DNA of 64,000 nt from Nitrososphaerales archaeon (GCA_030041355.1 JASHNZ010000028.1:1-64000); one strand, 5' to 3'. Counted from the stretch's first letter, positions 17,338-27,179 are shown. Program-made: numbers and translations. Notes: generated by a model from the sequence alone, not told the origin.

Positions 17338-18768
17338 CTACACAAAACCATTCTTGACCATGCTTTGTATCAACCTGTTTCCTATGCTCTTGCTTCGAAC
17401 GAGGAAAAACATCAGTGTGATCATAAAGATCGAAGCTCCTATTGCAAACGGGAGAAACAGCACAGAAGCTTCGAGCAGACCTAAGGTCAAGAAAGTGGGG
17501 AGGATGAGTACCATCTGGGTTAGATTGAATTGGCCTGGCATCATCATGTCTTCCTTTATCTGAACAGGGCTTGCCAATCCGGTTATGTAGACCACAAGGA
17601 TCAATGCAGTTGGCAGGATACCTGCGATTCCTATCGCTGAAGAAAGAGCTCCATCGATGCCCAGCATCGCTAGTGCAAGATCTGCGACGATAAATGGTGA
17701 AATGAATACGAGAAGCGACAGAGCTTTTGCGACGACCAAGTGGCGCAAGTATTCCGGGGGATCCATAGAGGTAAATCCGAGCCACAGACGTTCATTTCCC
17801 AAAACCGGCATGGCCAGGAAAAGAACCGAAATTGCAATGTAAACTTGAGCTACCAGCATGATCGAATTCAAATTTAACGATAGTAAGCCGAGACCCATCT
17901 TGCTCCCCGGACTGTAGCGAAAAATTACAAAGAAATACACCGCCGCGAGCGCAGCTGTAATCAAGATCGCGCGATCCATCCTCAGCCTAGCTGAACGATA
18001 TGCCCCTCCTGCTCCCGCCATATTCATCCTTGCAGAAAGCTCGACGACTGAAAAGTTCTGAGAGTAGATCGCCCGGACGGGCCCCATGCCAACAAAACTC
18101 TTTCCCTGGCCTTTCACTTCCGAGGACGAGCGGGCAATCATTGCCCTCATGACATCTAGCTCGACTCTTTCAAGAGATCTAAATGCGAGCGGGAACAAAA
18201 TCGCTAGAAGAATAACTGTAGAGATTGCTGCGTCCAGACCGTGTCCCGTGAAAAGCGCTGAAGGCGTAAAGGGAAAACCCAGAAGAGAAGAGAGTGACCA
18301 CAGGGCAAGCACTACAATGATTGCGAGTCTCGACTTCGTGCTCAGGGTGTATGATACAGGGCCAAGGCAGGTTGCCAAAAGACCCAAACCTATGATCACA
18401 ATCGCTGTCTCCGAAATCAAGGCAGGGCCCCCACGGATCAGCAGATCATATCCCAGTAGCAAAAATCCAACTATTCCGAAACTCAAGAACTGAGCGACGA
18501 ACAAACTGGTTGAAAGGTCGCGTCTGCTCACTGGAAGCGTAAACAGATAATCACGATCTGATTTTAGGACGATCAGCCCTCCGTTCAAGACTGGGAGTAA
18601 CATCATGAAAATTGTGAAAGCGATGCCAGTGTACTCCTGCGCCGGTGAAATGGTGCTTGAGGAGACGGCTCTTGAGAGTGCGATTACGTAAATTGCAAAG
18701 ATCGGGAGGAAAACGAGAAGCCGCGTGGAAAATCGAGTTACGAGGACAAATTTGAGGAGCTTAAGCAA
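17338..18768 (-). CDS. ABC-2 type exporter membrane protein
   Basis: About ten to twelve hydrophobic segments are spread over 476 residues, with a long cytoplasmic stretch in the middle ([20 protein letters not shown]). The start TTG at 18768 overlaps the ATPase stop by eight bases, showing translational coupling. Proteins of this size next to a CcmA-like ATPase are archaeal ABC-2 exporters of unknown cargo. The start [20 protein letters not shown] is the usual amphipathic N-terminus. Confidence 0.8.
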   Translation of the reverse strand: MLKLLKFVLVTRFSTRLLVFLPIFAIYVIALSRAVSSSTISPAQEYTGIAFTIFMMLLPVLNGGLIVLKSDRDYLFTLPVSRRDLSTSLFVAQFLSFGIVGFLLLGYDLLIRGGPALISETAIVIIGLGLLATCLGPVSYTLSTKSRLAIIVVLALWSLSSLLGFPFTPSALFTGHGLDAAISTVILLAILFPLAFRSLERVELDVMRAMIARSSSEVKGQGKSFVGMGPVRAIYSQNFSVVELSARMNMAGAGGAYRSARLRMDRAILITAALAAVYFFVIFRYSPGSKMGLGLLSLNLNSIMLVAQVYIAISVLFLAMPVLGNERLWLGFTSMDPPEYLRHLVVAKALSLLVFISPFIVADLALAMLGIDGALSSAIGIAGILPTALILVVYITGLASPVQIKEDMMMPGQFNLTQMVLILPTFLTLGLLEASVLFLPFAIGASIFMITLMFFLVRSKSIGNRLIQSMVKNGFV

Positions 18769-19516
18769 CGCTTGTGAGCATCCTCGCCACTATCTTCTCC
18801 ACAGGTTCATTCTCTGATCCTAGTTTCTTCAAGTCGGAGATTTCGCCCGTCCAAACGACAGCGCCTCTTGAGATCATAATCACATGATCGGTGAGTCTGC
18901 CCGCGACTGACATGACGTGCGTTGAAACGAGCTGCGTTGAGCTTATGTCGTCATTCAAAATAGAGATGACTCTCTCTTGGGTTGGAATGTCAAGATAGTT
19001 CAAAGGCTCGTCAAGAAGTAAAATCTTCGGCGAGTGGAGGATCGCAAGCGCGAGGGCTAGCTTTTGCGCGTTTCCGCGGGAAAGCCTCCCCACTTTGGCT
19101 CGCTCGTATTCGCGCAAGGTTAGATTATCCATCACCCTGTCCACACGATCCTTCAAATTTGGAACTTCTCTCAGCGCTCCAACGTATTCCAGATTTTCTC
19201 GAACTGAAAGAGTGCGATACGGCGAAGCATCCTCGGGTAAGTAGCCACTGATCTTTCGAGCCTCTTGCGAAGACGGGTCTAGCCCTGCAACCTTCACTTC
19301 GCCCTGGTCAGGTCTGAGAAGCCCCACTAACAGTTTGAGCGTGGTCGATTTGCCAGCACCGTTGGGACCCAGCAGAGCGCATTTTTCCCCAGAGGTGAGG
19401 TGAAAGCTCAGACCCTTGAGGGCGACTATAGGGCCGTAGGATTTGGCAACGCCGTTGACATCAATAGACGCGTCTGAGAATTTTTGGGTGAATTGATTTG
19501 TGACAACAGCTGTCAG
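18761..19516 (-). CDS. ABC transporter ATP-binding protein with non-canonical start
   Basis: The frame encodes the whole nucleotide-binding domain: [14 protein letters not shown], Walker [11 protein letters not shown], signature [16 protein letters not shown], Walker [13 protein letters not shown] and a switch histidine in VSTHVM. The first ATG, GTG or TTG codon lies after Walker A, at 19327, and starting there would destroy the enzyme. Upstream the frame is open to a TAG with no standard start. A CTG at 19516 has AGGGGAGG six bases before it and gives 251 residues; an ATT ([11 protein letters not shown]) nearer the domain edge is the other candidate. It pairs with the overlapping permease gene downstream. 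Confidence 0.8.
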   Translation of the reverse strand: MTAVVTNQFTQKFSDASIDVNGVAKSYGPIVALKGLSFHLTSGEKCALLGPNGAGKSTTLKLLVGLLRPDQGEVKVAGLDPSSQEARKISGYLPEDASPYRTLSVRENLEYVGALREVPNLKDRVDRVMDNLTLREYERAKVGRLSRGNAQKLALALAILHSPKILLLDEPLNYLDIPTQERVISILNDDISSTQLVSTHVMSVAGRLTDHVIMISRGAVVWTGEISDLKKLGSENEPVEKIVARMLTSVA

Positions 19517-19659
19517 TAGTTTCCTCCCCTTACGCTCCGTGATGCGTTTGATCTACTAAAAAGAATTGATTATGAAAACTGATCATTGCGCGCTCATGTC
19601 TTTGCGCTTGAAAAAAAGAGAACGCTCATATAGAAGGTGCAGAAATTTGCAGTTTTCAA

Positions 19660-20532
19660 ATGAATCTCACAACTCATTGGGTTCTTGCTTTGGCGCTTGG
19701 GATCGGGATCTTTCATAATGTCGAAATTGCTCTAATGATGAGCGTAGGCGCGTTGATTCCTGATCTCGACAGGGAATATCTATTCGTTGCGAAGACCGTC
19801 ATTGGAAAATACCAGCTCCACAGGTCTCTTTTTCATAACTTCTTTTTCATTGGGCTGCTTTACTTTGTGAATCCGTTCCTGTGTCTAGGAGCTTTGAGCC
19901 ATTCTCTTCTCGACATGTTCACCTCGGCAACAGATAGAGGGGCAGAGGTGTGGTTTCCCATTACGCGACTTGTCAAGAAATATTACTATAAGATCGACGG
20001 CACAAAGGACACCGTCGGAAAAACCGCAGAGTGGTGGGTCGAAGATCCTTGGAGACTTTTGAAAGATACATCTGACGTAGACCTGCAGGAGCCTAATCAG
20101 CAACCATGGACGCGTTCCTATGGTCCTTTCAAGAACAGCAGAGTCGTGGACTGGGGAATATTTTTCTCATCTCTAGCTTTTCTTGGTATATCCTATCTTT
20201 TCTCAAAGGTGATATTTTATTCAGTGGCGACAATCAAACCTCTTTCTTTGATCTCACTTGCCGGTATCGCTGTTTTTTATGGACTGGGCGAAGAATGGAG
20301 AAGGAAAATGGCAAACGCGCCCGCTACGAAAAAGGAAGACGCGATCGTCCTTGCGATTCTCCTCATAGGCCTTGCAGTCTTTCTTGTCGGAGGGTACTAT
20401 CTGTTTTTGCCTCCAAGAATCATTCCCAACGCGAATTTTGTACTTTACGCACTGGTTCCCATCGCGATAGGGCTCTCAGTGTCATATGTCTTTGTAAGAC
20501 AGAGGAAGAAGTACGAGGACTTGGCCCTTTAA
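19660..20532 (+). CDS. Metal-dependent membrane hydrolase, YdjM/DUF457 family
   Basis: The N-terminal half carries the family signature: THWVLALALGIGI, then GALIPDLDREY, HRSLFHNFFF and LSHSLLDMFTSATDRG, supplying the histidines and aspartates of the predicted metal site. The C-terminal half has four to five further hydrophobic helices with a charged loop near residues 205-225. The family is known as LexA-regulated membrane-bound hydrolase (YdjM) and is related in sequence to phospholipase-C-like zinc enzymes, but its substrate is not established. A leader of about ten bases is predicted from an upstream CATATAG box. Confidence 0.82.
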   Translation: MNLTTHWVLALALGIGIFHNVEIALMMSVGALIPDLDREYLFVAKTVIGKYQLHRSLFHNFFFIGLLYFVNPFLCLGALSHSLLDMFTSATDRGAEVWFPITRLVKKYYYKIDGTKDTVGKTAEWWVEDPWRLLKDTSDVDLQEPNQQPWTRSYGPFKNSRVVDWGIFFSSLAFLGISYLFSKVIFYSVATIKPLSLISLAGIAVFYGLGEEWRRKMANAPATKKEDAIVLAILLIGLAVFLVGGYYLFLPPRIIPNANFVLYALVPIAIGLSVSYVFVRQRKKYEDLAL

Positions 20533-20589
20533 AGCAAATTCCTCACAAGTCGACTTGCATATATCCTGGGCTTTTTCTTGGAGTTTTTA

Positions 20590-21453
20590 ATGCCCAGCGT
20601 TCTAGCCGGTAAAGCCACTCTATTCTATTCCGAGGAAGGCGCTGGTCATCCGGTGCTTTTTGCTCACGGAATACCCACTGACTACAGAGCTTTTAAGGCA
20701 CAGATGTCTCCTTTTTCACAAAATTTTAGAGCGATACCTTACAGCAGAAGGCACGCCTACCCAAATGAAAATCCGTTCAATATTTTAGAAAGCACGGTGT
20801 CTAACAATTCAGAAGATCAAGTGGGGCTGATAAACGCTCTGAAACTTCAGCCTGTGCATCTCGTGGGTCACTCTTACGGAGGCTTTGTTTCGCTCTACAC
20901 GGCCTGGAAGCATCCAGAGCTCCTGAAGAGCTTGGTGCTCGTAGAACCGGCCGCGCCTTCAATTCTGGTTGAAAATGAGAAAAATCCCTTCCAGGTCCTT
21001 GGTTTTCTCCTGAGCAATCCCTCTGCGGCTCAATCAGCGAGAAGTTTTCAAAACGGCTTTCTCAAAATGGCACTCAAAGCGTATGATGAGGGCGATCTTA
21101 CGAGTGCGACCAAGTACTTCTACAACGGAATCAAACAAGATCCTCAGGGTTTTGAAAAGCTCCCTGCGGAAGTTCAGAAGCTTATGCTTGACAATGCAAA
21201 GACTATCGGCGAACTGGAGACAGAGTTTCCGATCGTTAGGAAAAAAGATACGCATACGATCAGGATTCCGACTTTACTCGTGAAGGGAGAAAAGAGCCCA
21301 CAGTGGTTGCGCGCTATCGTCGACTCTTTATCCAGAGAAATGCCTTACAGTACGCTTGTCGAGATCAGTAACTCTGGTCATTTGCCCCACATAGAAAATC
21401 CTTCAGAATTTAATTTGAAGGTACTGGATTTCCTCAAGAAAAATGATGCTTAA
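20590..21453 (+). CDS. Alpha/beta hydrolase
   Basis: Translation is taken from ATG at 20590; an in-frame TTG at 20578 is possible. The fold markers are in order: oxyanion loop AHGIPTDYRAF, SRRHAYPN after strand 4, nucleophile elbow VGHSYGGFV with the catalytic serine, and the catalytic histidine in SNSGHLPHIENP. The RRHAYP segment followed by an N-rich loop is typical of the subgroup with epoxide-hydrolase and haloperoxidase relatives. No signal peptide is visible. The substrate is unknown. Confidence 0.9.
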   Translation: MPSVLAGKATLFYSEEGAGHPVLFAHGIPTDYRAFKAQMSPFSQNFRAIPYSRRHAYPNENPFNILESTVSNNSEDQVGLINALKLQPVHLVGHSYGGFVSLYTAWKHPELLKSLVLVEPAAPSILVENEKNPFQVLGFLLSNPSAAQSARSFQNGFLKMALKAYDEGDLTSATKYFYNGIKQDPQGFEKLPAEVQKLMLDNAKTIGELETEFPIVRKKDTHTIRIPTLLVKGEKSPQWLRAIVDSLSREMPYSTLVEISNSGHLPHIENPSEFNLKVLDFLKKNDA

Positions 21454-21461
21454 CTTTCTTA

Positions 21462-22166
21462 TTATTTTATAAGAAGCTGAAAGGCATTGATCAACGTGGG
21501 AATGAGATAGTCCCTGTATACGCTTAACTTTACTCCTTCTTTTTTGATTACGTATCTCTTTGTAGGCCAGCTGGTTACAAAGGTGTCGACATGGAAGCCT
21601 AATTTCTCTGAAGGATAGGGCGTCGTGCTCAAATAATCTGTCAATCTGGCTCTTTTATTTCCTCCATTCACAAGGTCCATAGTTTTGCCCGCGAAAAGCG
21701 CTTTTTCTCCCATCAGGACCACGATCCTCGGTTTGAGGCAGGCTAGAGCAAGTGGCAGGTGTACTCTTGCAGAGTGCTCCACCATACTCCGCGTGGGATT
21801 GCTATTCTTGTGCCCTTCAGCGCAAGCGTAACTGAATGCGGGCAGCAAGTAGCAATTTGATTCGAGTAATTCTTGAATGAAACGATCCGGAGCTGAGAAT
21901 TTTGGCGCTGTTTTGACCTCGCGCAATAGGTCAAATATCCGCTTGCGGAGTCTGTCTGGTGTGTTGGGGTTCCAGAAGAAATGATCAGAGCCTCCCGGAG
22001 GCGCTTCTAAAAGGAAGAGCAGACCCTTGTTGAACTCTTTGGGTCTCTCTAGCTCGTAGGCGTTCCAGGGTTCCACGCCCTTTCTTATTTTGCGGTACTT
22101 TTCGTGAGTGCAACATCCACTCCTGACGCTCGCGATAAACTCGCTCCAGCAGTCAGAAGAAGGCAT
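21462..22166 (-). CDS. Uracil-DNA-glycosylase-superfamily-like protein
   Basis: Near residue 50 the protein has LLFLLEAPPGGSDHFFWN, which resembles the GESPG-type glycine/proline loop and aromatic of family 4/5 and related uracil-DNA glycosylases. The middle contains LACLKPRIVVLMGEKAL, close to the strand that precedes the LGxxA turn of the superfamily, and later TPYPSEKLGF resembles the HPSP-like region. The iron-sulfur cysteines of family 4 are not evident in the usual places. It could act in base-excision repair or be a divergent superfamily member with another role; the call rests on motif order. Confidence 0.5.
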   Translation of the reverse strand: MPSSDCWSEFIASVRSGCCTHEKYRKIRKGVEPWNAYELERPKEFNKGLLFLLEAPPGGSDHFFWNPNTPDRLRKRIFDLLREVKTAPKFSAPDRFIQELLESNCYLLPAFSYACAEGHKNSNPTRSMVEHSARVHLPLALACLKPRIVVLMGEKALFAGKTMDLVNGGNKRARLTDYLSTTPYPSEKLGFHVDTFVTSWPTKRYVIKKEGVKLSVYRDYLIPTLINAFQLLIK

Positions 22167-22196
22167 ATTCTCGTCGCACGACTACGCGAATAGAAG

Positions 22197-22561
22197 TCAG
22201 ACTATGATAGAGTTGTGTGGAGAGAGTACAGGAATCTTCAGTCCTAGTTCTTTATAGTCAGAACACTTGTATCGAGCGAGTAGGTCGTCATTTTTGATGT
22301 TTCTTCTATTAGGCTTTTGCTTCTTCTGTCTCAACCATTCTACAATTTCGGCGGCATCTTTCGTCTCTTTAAACGAGGGGCGGGTTTTCCACGCGCCTCT
22401 TGTCTCCTCCATTACTGCCTCCCAATCCCTTCTTATTTTTCTATCACTACTTTTCGATCTTGACTCCTGACATCCAGAGTATCGCCAATGTTTATTCCCG
22501 CGTCACCGCGCACTTCTTCAGGAATTGTGATTTGGTACCGTCTCGCTACCTTGACTCTCAA
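22197..22561 (-). pseudogene. AbrB-type antitoxin broken by a frameshift, without a PIN partner
   Basis: From TTG at 22561 the protein reads RVKVARRYQITIPEEVRG and INIGDTLDVRSQDRKVVIEK, a complete SpoVT/AbrB DNA-binding hairpin, and stops at 22433. In another frame just downstream, IRRDWEAVMEETRGAWK followed by FKETKDAAEIVEWLR gives the usual C-terminal tail of archaeal VapB-like antitoxins, which contacts the toxin. The two parts fit one gene separated by a frame change around 22435-22450. The tail frame runs on to 22197 with sequence that is not typical. No PIN-domain gene follows; the next gene is the glycosylase-like protein. It could also be two small separate proteins. Confidence 0.6.
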
Positions 22562-22780
22562 TTTAAGCGCTAGTCTGATTCCTATTGAATGAATAGGATT
22601 GCTATAAACTTGGGTGCTGCTCTCCTTGCCACTATTGGGTCTTGTCAGCAGGAGCCTGACACAGCAACGAGCGGCCACAGGATGACATACCCAGAACAGG
22701 AAGATTTCTGACTGAAGATAAAAAATCTTGGAGGCTAAGCTTTATTCCTGAACAAAATTTTCGTAGACTCTGTATGTCAA

Positions 22781-23614
22781 ATGTCTGACCTCACCGGAAA
22801 AGTATCTCTAGTAACTGGAGCTAGTAGAGGCGTCGGAAGAGGCATTGCTCTTGGTTTAGGAGAAGCTAAAGCTACAGTATACATTACGGCTAGGCCGCAG
22901 GGACAAGGAGCCGAGGAAGTTTCAGGGACCCTTGGCGAAACTGCTGATCTAGTCAGAAATCTTGGTGCAAAGTGCGTTGCGATTGGTTGCGATCACCGTG
23001 ATGCTCATCAAATAAAAGCAGTCTTTGACCAAATAAAAAATGAAGAGGGACGTCTGGATCTTCTCGTGAATAACGTTTGGGGAGGATACGAGAAAATGAG
23101 CGAAAACGGGGAGTTCACTTGGAACAAACCTTTCTGGGATCAAAATCTCGCAAGGTGGGATGCCATGTTTGTAAGTGGGGTTCGGGCCCACTTTATCTCA
23201 AGCCAGTATGCAGCCCCGATCATGATTTCGCAGAAAAGCGGACTGATTGTCAACATTTCTTTTTGGTCCGCGAAGAAGTACCTCGGAAACGCAATTTATG
23301 GCGCGTCGAAAGCCGCAACAGACAAACTAAGCTCAGATATGGCAGAGGAGCTTCGGAAGTACAATATTGCCTCCGTCTCCCTTTATCCTGGGCCCGTGAG
23401 GACCGAACGAGTAGTGCAAGCGAAAGAATTTTTCAATTTGACAAATTCCGAATCGCCGCAATTTGTCGGCCGCGCTGTAGCTGCCCTAGCTTCTGATCCT
23501 AATCTAATGCAAAAATCCGGTAAAGTGCTCGTTGCGGCAGAGTTGGCAAGAGAATACGGTTTTACTGATCTTGATGGAAAGACTCCCCCTCCTCTGACAT
23601 TCGATACAGCTTGA
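22781..23614 (+). CDS. Short-chain dehydrogenase/reductase, DHRS1-like
   Basis: The NAD(P)-binding motif TGASRGVG is at residues 12-19, the NNVWGG motif follows strand 4, and the catalytic set S160, Y173 and K177 is visible in NISFWSAKKYLGNAIYGASK. The insertion after NNVWGG with FWDQNLARWDAMF and the LYPGPVRTE segment resemble the DHRS1-like group of SDRs. It is single and monocistronic-looking. The substrate is unknown. Confidence 0.93.
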   Translation: MSDLTGKVSLVTGASRGVGRGIALGLGEAKATVYITARPQGQGAEEVSGTLGETADLVRNLGAKCVAIGCDHRDAHQIKAVFDQIKNEEGRLDLLVNNVWGGYEKMSENGEFTWNKPFWDQNLARWDAMFVSGVRAHFISSQYAAPIMISQKSGLIVNISFWSAKKYLGNAIYGASKAATDKLSSDMAEELRKYNIASVSLYPGPVRTERVVQAKEFFNLTNSESPQFVGRAVAALASDPNLMQKSGKVLVAAELAREYGFTDLDGKTPPPLTFDTA

Positions 23615-23749
23615 TTCCAAGCAGTTTTGTGTTTCGTCTATCATTGGACACTAATACGTTTGTGAAAAAGACAAGAATTCGCCAGAGAGCGGGCGATTCT
23701 CAAGAATGTTTAATTGATAGTAAGGATTCGAAATCGATGTCGGGAATGT

Positions 23750-24886
23750 ATGAACTTGAAGATTACCCCAAAGAGCGGAAGCTCTAGGATGTCCGGCAAG
23801 ACTATTTTTGCGGCGCTCGTAGCCGTCGCGATCCTATTTCTGTTCGTCTCTCCATTTAACCTAGCTTCAGCCTACTCCAAACCTGCTCCAACATCTACGA
23901 AAAATACAATACCAGCACTGGCTCCTAACCTGACTATATTTCACCCAATAACAATGCCTGTTTCTCCAGCAAAGACGGTAGACTGCGCAACAAAGACTGG
24001 TTGTGTTTACGTGACAGATCTAGCGACAGAAGATGTCCAAGTGATCCAAGGTACAAAGTATGTTGGCGAGATCGCTACAAATACTGAGAGCTTAGGCGTA
24101 GCATATGACCCTACTAACTCAATGGTCTATGTCGGCGGTTACAGCTGCGACTGTGTTGTCGTTATCAGCGCAAAGACTGACAAAGTCGTAAAATCAATCA
24201 GTCTAGCCGGCCCAGGATCAGGTGTAGCATACTCTGCAAAGAGCGGTTACATCTACGCGGAAACCTTCAGTGCCCCAGGAGCTGTAGTTGTAATCAATCC
24301 AAAGACCAACAAAGAGGTTACAAGTATCGCTACCTGCGGATACTACCCAGAATTCCTTGCCACCAACCTCAAGACCGGAGCCGTGTACGAGGTCTCAAGA
24401 GAGACTTCGAGCGGTTATGGTTGCATTGACGAAATCGTCGGCACAAAGATCGTTGCGACTGCATCTCTAGACTACTACGGAGTCGGAGTTGCTGTGAACC
24501 AGAAGACCGGCGATGTCTATGTAACCTTATTCGAGGAAGCGGTTGTTGAGATCTTTACATCCAGTCTAAAGTACAAGGGATCAATCAGTGTGGCAGACTA
24601 CCTCTGGGGACTCTGGTCTAACGACAAGCTTCAGTGTGTATTCGCAGCCGGCTTTGACCCGGAAACTGGGATCTATCCATTCTGCACAAACAGAAACCTC
24701 CATTTCATCCCCACTAGTAGCGGGGCCGATGATGGGTGTGGCTCTGGAATACTTGACTATGCACCAATGCCAATGTACAGCAATGAGACAGGCACCGTTG
24801 CGGTCATCAAAGGCGACAAAGTCATTACTTACGTCAAGACGGACGGGTCCGCTGTGTTTGGCTGTACAGCTACGATCCCGTCGTAG
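23750..24886 (+). CDS. Secreted YVTN-type beta-propeller protein
   Basis: The chosen ATG at 23750 gives a basic N-terminus and a hydrophobic signal segment (residues about 18-38, ending ASA). The rest repeats a propeller blade unit: a strand such as GVAYDPTNSMVYVGG, a second strand VVVISAKTDKVVKSISL, and so on for about six to seven blades. Several blades carry paired cysteines (CDCVV, CGYY), suggesting disulfides outside the cell. An upstream TTG at 23714 would add 12 residues before the signal and is less likely. Related propellers lie at 40474, 50062 and 54861. Confidence 0.85.
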   Translation: MNLKITPKSGSSRMSGKTIFAALVAVAILFLFVSPFNLASAYSKPAPTSTKNTIPALAPNLTIFHPITMPVSPAKTVDCATKTGCVYVTDLATEDVQVIQGTKYVGEIATNTESLGVAYDPTNSMVYVGGYSCDCVVVISAKTDKVVKSISLAGPGSGVAYSAKSGYIYAETFSAPGAVVVINPKTNKEVTSIATCGYYPEFLATNLKTGAVYEVSRETSSGYGCIDEIVGTKIVATASLDYYGVGVAVNQKTGDVYVTLFEEAVVEIFTSSLKYKGSISVADYLWGLWSNDKLQCVFAAGFDPETGIYPFCTNRNLHFIPTSSGADDGCGSGILDYAPMPMYSNETGTVAVIKGDKVITYVKTDGSAVFGCTATIPS

Positions 24887-25074
24887 CATGTGAGCAGAAA
24901 ACAAAAATCCCTGATGCCAATACGCTCGGCTAGCTGAATATTCTTTTGACCGGCGAAAGCCTGTCCGCAGACGGTCTTCTGCTGACTCTGCCCTTTCTCT
25001 TTAGGAATAGATTCTTTGTCTATTAGCCTAGAAATTTACGAATTAGCGCCTTTCTAAAAATAAGGAGACCTCGC

Positions 25075-25290
25075 TTAAAGCGAGATTTCATCGCTTCTTT
25101 TCTTAGACCTGTGAGCTTGGCTTTTCAGTCTGGCTTTCTTGTGTCGGGCTTTACCAAGAAATTTCTTTTTGCGATTGCTCCTTATCTCGCCAGCAGCCGC
25201 AGGAACCTTGCCTTCAATCATATCCTTAGCCAATTTGTTCTCGACTAATGAAATTCTTTCAAGTGAGAAGAGTCTGACCCGAGAAGACAT
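25075..25290 (-). CDS. Small basic protein (weak call)
   Basis: An ATG at 25290 gives 71 residues: an N-terminal amphipathic part (FSLERISLVENKLAKDMIEG) and a strongly basic C-terminal half with arginine and lysine clusters. The last codons lie in a short palindrome (CTCGCTTAAAGCGAG at 25069-25083), which may act as a transcript end. It is divergent from the methyltransferase gene. I recognise no family, and no ribosome binding site is clear, so it may not be expressed. Confidence 0.35.
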   Translation of the reverse strand: MSSRVRLFSLERISLVENKLAKDMIEGKVPAAAGEIRSNRKKKFLGKARHKKARLKSQAHRSKKRSDEISL

Positions 25291-25346
25291 TAGCGATATG
25301 GAAATTTTAGCAAAACGAATGAGAAGATAGCCAAAAAAGAGAGGGT

Positions 25347-26273
25347 GTGCTGAGCTTATCAAATAAAATGAGAACAAAACGGGGAATACGATTCAAAGCC
25401 TCGGAATTGGAGGCTGGGAGAACTTATCTCTGGCGTAAGGAATTTCTTCCGTTACTTTACAAATATCTTGAGCTTAAGCCCCGTCAAATCGTAGTCGATG
25501 TCGGGTCGGGAACCGGTTCTTTAACACGTTTGCTGGCAAACGGGATCAAATTTCAGGGAAAGGTAATCGGTATTGAAAGAAACAGGCGACTGCTTTCCGT
25601 AGCAAAGAAGCTTTCGAACAAACAGAGAATCCCTAGAAAGCTCGTTTCGTACAAAGTCGGAAAAGCCGAATCGCTGCCCTTGCCTAGCAATTTTGCAGAT
25701 AGGGTAGTATGCCAAATGGTCCTATGGCTCGTCAAAGACAGAAAGAGAGTAGTTTCTGAAATGCTTCGCGTTTGCAAGCCAGGAGGACTCGTGGGTGCAA
25801 TTGATCTTGTGCTGGAAAATGTCGCTTATTATTATCCTCAAAACCAAAGGCTTACGGAATTACGCAAAAAGTGGCATGAAGCTCTTGTCAAAGGGTACGC
25901 CCAAATCTACGGTTCCGACCGAAACATTGGCTACAAACTTCCGACCCTTTTCAAAGAACAAGGATTAGAAAGAGTGAGACTGGACGCCTACGCTTACGTT
26001 TGGTCTGACAGCGATGATCGCATCCCTTTTGATTTTCGTCTGAAGTCTTATCAGAGATATGTAAGGGATTTTGATACAAAGCAAGAAAAGAGGCGGAGAA
26101 AGGAAGAGGAAAGGATCCTTTACGCCGGGGGCATGACAAGAAGTGAAATCAAAGAGTTCTACGAGCTTGGTTTACAAAACGACAAGAGAATAGTGGAAAA
26201 TCCGAAATTACTTGACCAGACTACCTCGATGAACGGCGGTATCTTCTACATTGCCACGGGAATCAAGCCGTGA
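25347..26273 (+). CDS. SAM-dependent methyltransferase (class I)
   Basis: Motif I VVDVGSGTGSLTRLLA is followed by the acidic residue of motif II in VIGIERNRR, then VVCQMVLWLVKD and the post-motif LRVCKPGGLVGAIDL. This is a Rossmann-fold methyltransferase of the UbiE/arsenite type. The C-terminal third is extended, with several basic helices. Start is GTG at 25347 or ATG at 25368, both before the domain. The methyl acceptor cannot be told from the sequence. Confidence 0.88.
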   Translation: MLSLSNKMRTKRGIRFKASELEAGRTYLWRKEFLPLLYKYLELKPRQIVVDVGSGTGSLTRLLANGIKFQGKVIGIERNRRLLSVAKKLSNKQRIPRKLVSYKVGKAESLPLPSNFADRVVCQMVLWLVKDRKRVVSEMLRVCKPGGLVGAIDLVLENVAYYYPQNQRLTELRKKWHEALVKGYAQIYGSDRNIGYKLPTLFKEQGLERVRLDAYAYVWSDSDDRIPFDFRLKSYQRYVRDFDTKQEKRRRKEEERILYAGGMTRSEIKEFYELGLQNDKRIVENPKLLDQTTSMNGGIFYIATGIKP

Positions 26274-26461
26274 AACTTCACTTGACATCTTTTCATTTTT
26301 TTGCCTCGCGAGTTCCGCCCTTCCGCCATTATGCTTTCATTTATCCCGTCCGATTTTAATGGATCTCCTCAAGAGATTCTCGCCTCTTCTTCGCTTTCAA
26401 ATCCGACTTGTCGAAAACTGCCGACATACTTAGATAGTTGGAAGAACGCGGTTATTCTGAC

Positions 26462-26716
26462 ATGACTTCTCAGTCGGACACTACTCTAAAGGTGGGAAAG
26501 AAGGGAGAGATATTTACAAGCGCTGATATCAGAAAGCGTGCCAACATAAAGGAGGGTGGCAAAGTGAAAGCTGATGTTGTTGGAAACAAGCTCATCATTG
26601 AAGCAATTCCTTCCATCCAAGAATTACTGAGACGACCACCTGTTATACGCACTACAACAAAAGAGATAGAGAAGACCAGCGAAGAAATTCAAAAGGATGA
26701 AGGAATCTATGGATGA
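26462..26716 (+). CDS. AbrB-family antitoxin (VapB-like)
   Basis: From ATG at 26462 residues 8-45 form the SpoVT/AbrB swapped hairpin, LKVGKKGEIFTSADIRKRAN and GGKVKADVVGNKLIIEAI. The remaining 35 residues form a charged tail (RTTTKEIEKTSEEIQKDEG) that in VapB proteins wraps the toxin. The gene overlaps the following PIN-domain gene by about 20 bases. This arrangement is the classical archaeal VapBC layout. A TTG at 26438 would add eight residues and is less likely. Confidence 0.85.
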   Translation: MTSQSDTTLKVGKKGEIFTSADIRKRANIKEGGKVKADVVGNKLIIEAIPSIQELLRRPPVIRTTTKEIEKTSEEIQKDEGIYG

Positions 26717-27179
26717 ACTTTTACTTGACTCCTCTTACCTTTTCCCTATTTTTGGAGTCGAGCTTGAGTATCGAAACTTTGAATCAGTCTTCCCGAGTTT
26801 GCCCGAGAAGTATCTCGTAAAATACAATCCTGTTTCACTGATCGAGGCAAAATGGTATGTACTTAGAAAGTCCAAGAAAGACAGAAGACGATTGGATACT
26901 CTCTTACAAAGCTACAGGACAGGCTTAGTATCCCTCCTTAGAGATAAAAGGCTGGAAAGCACTCCTCTGACAAATGAACTGATCGAAGAGCTGTCGGACT
27001 CCCTAATGAGTAAGTTTGCAATTCGAGACTATTTCGATCGGTTAATCTATTCAACCGCGGCTTACCTAGGTTGCATTCTCCTCACAGAAGATAGGCCACT
27101 ACACGAGTTGTTCGGAAAAGTTGAAAACGAGTTGCTGAAACCGAGAGCAGTGATGAAGTGGAAGGACTTGTTGTCCTAG
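26697..27179 (+). CDS. PIN-domain toxin (VapC-like)
   Basis: The first catalytic aspartate is in ELLLDSSYLFPIFG, a glutamate follows in VSLIEAKWYVL, and the C-terminal acidic pair is in FAIRDYFDRLIYSTAAYLGCILLTED, so four acidic positions of the PIN ribonuclease fold are present. ATG codons at 26697 and 26709 are both possible starts. It is expected to cleave RNA and to be held inactive by the overlapping AbrB antitoxin. It is longer in the middle than minimal VapC proteins, with a basic helix SKKDRRRLDTLLQSYRTG. Confidence 0.85.
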   Translation: MKESMDELLLDSSYLFPIFGVELEYRNFESVFPSLPEKYLVKYNPVSLIEAKWYVLRKSKKDRRRLDTLLQSYRTGLVSLLRDKRLESTPLTNELIEELSDSLMSKFAIRDYFDRLIYSTAAYLGCILLTEDRPLHELFGKVENELLKPRAVMKWKDLLS

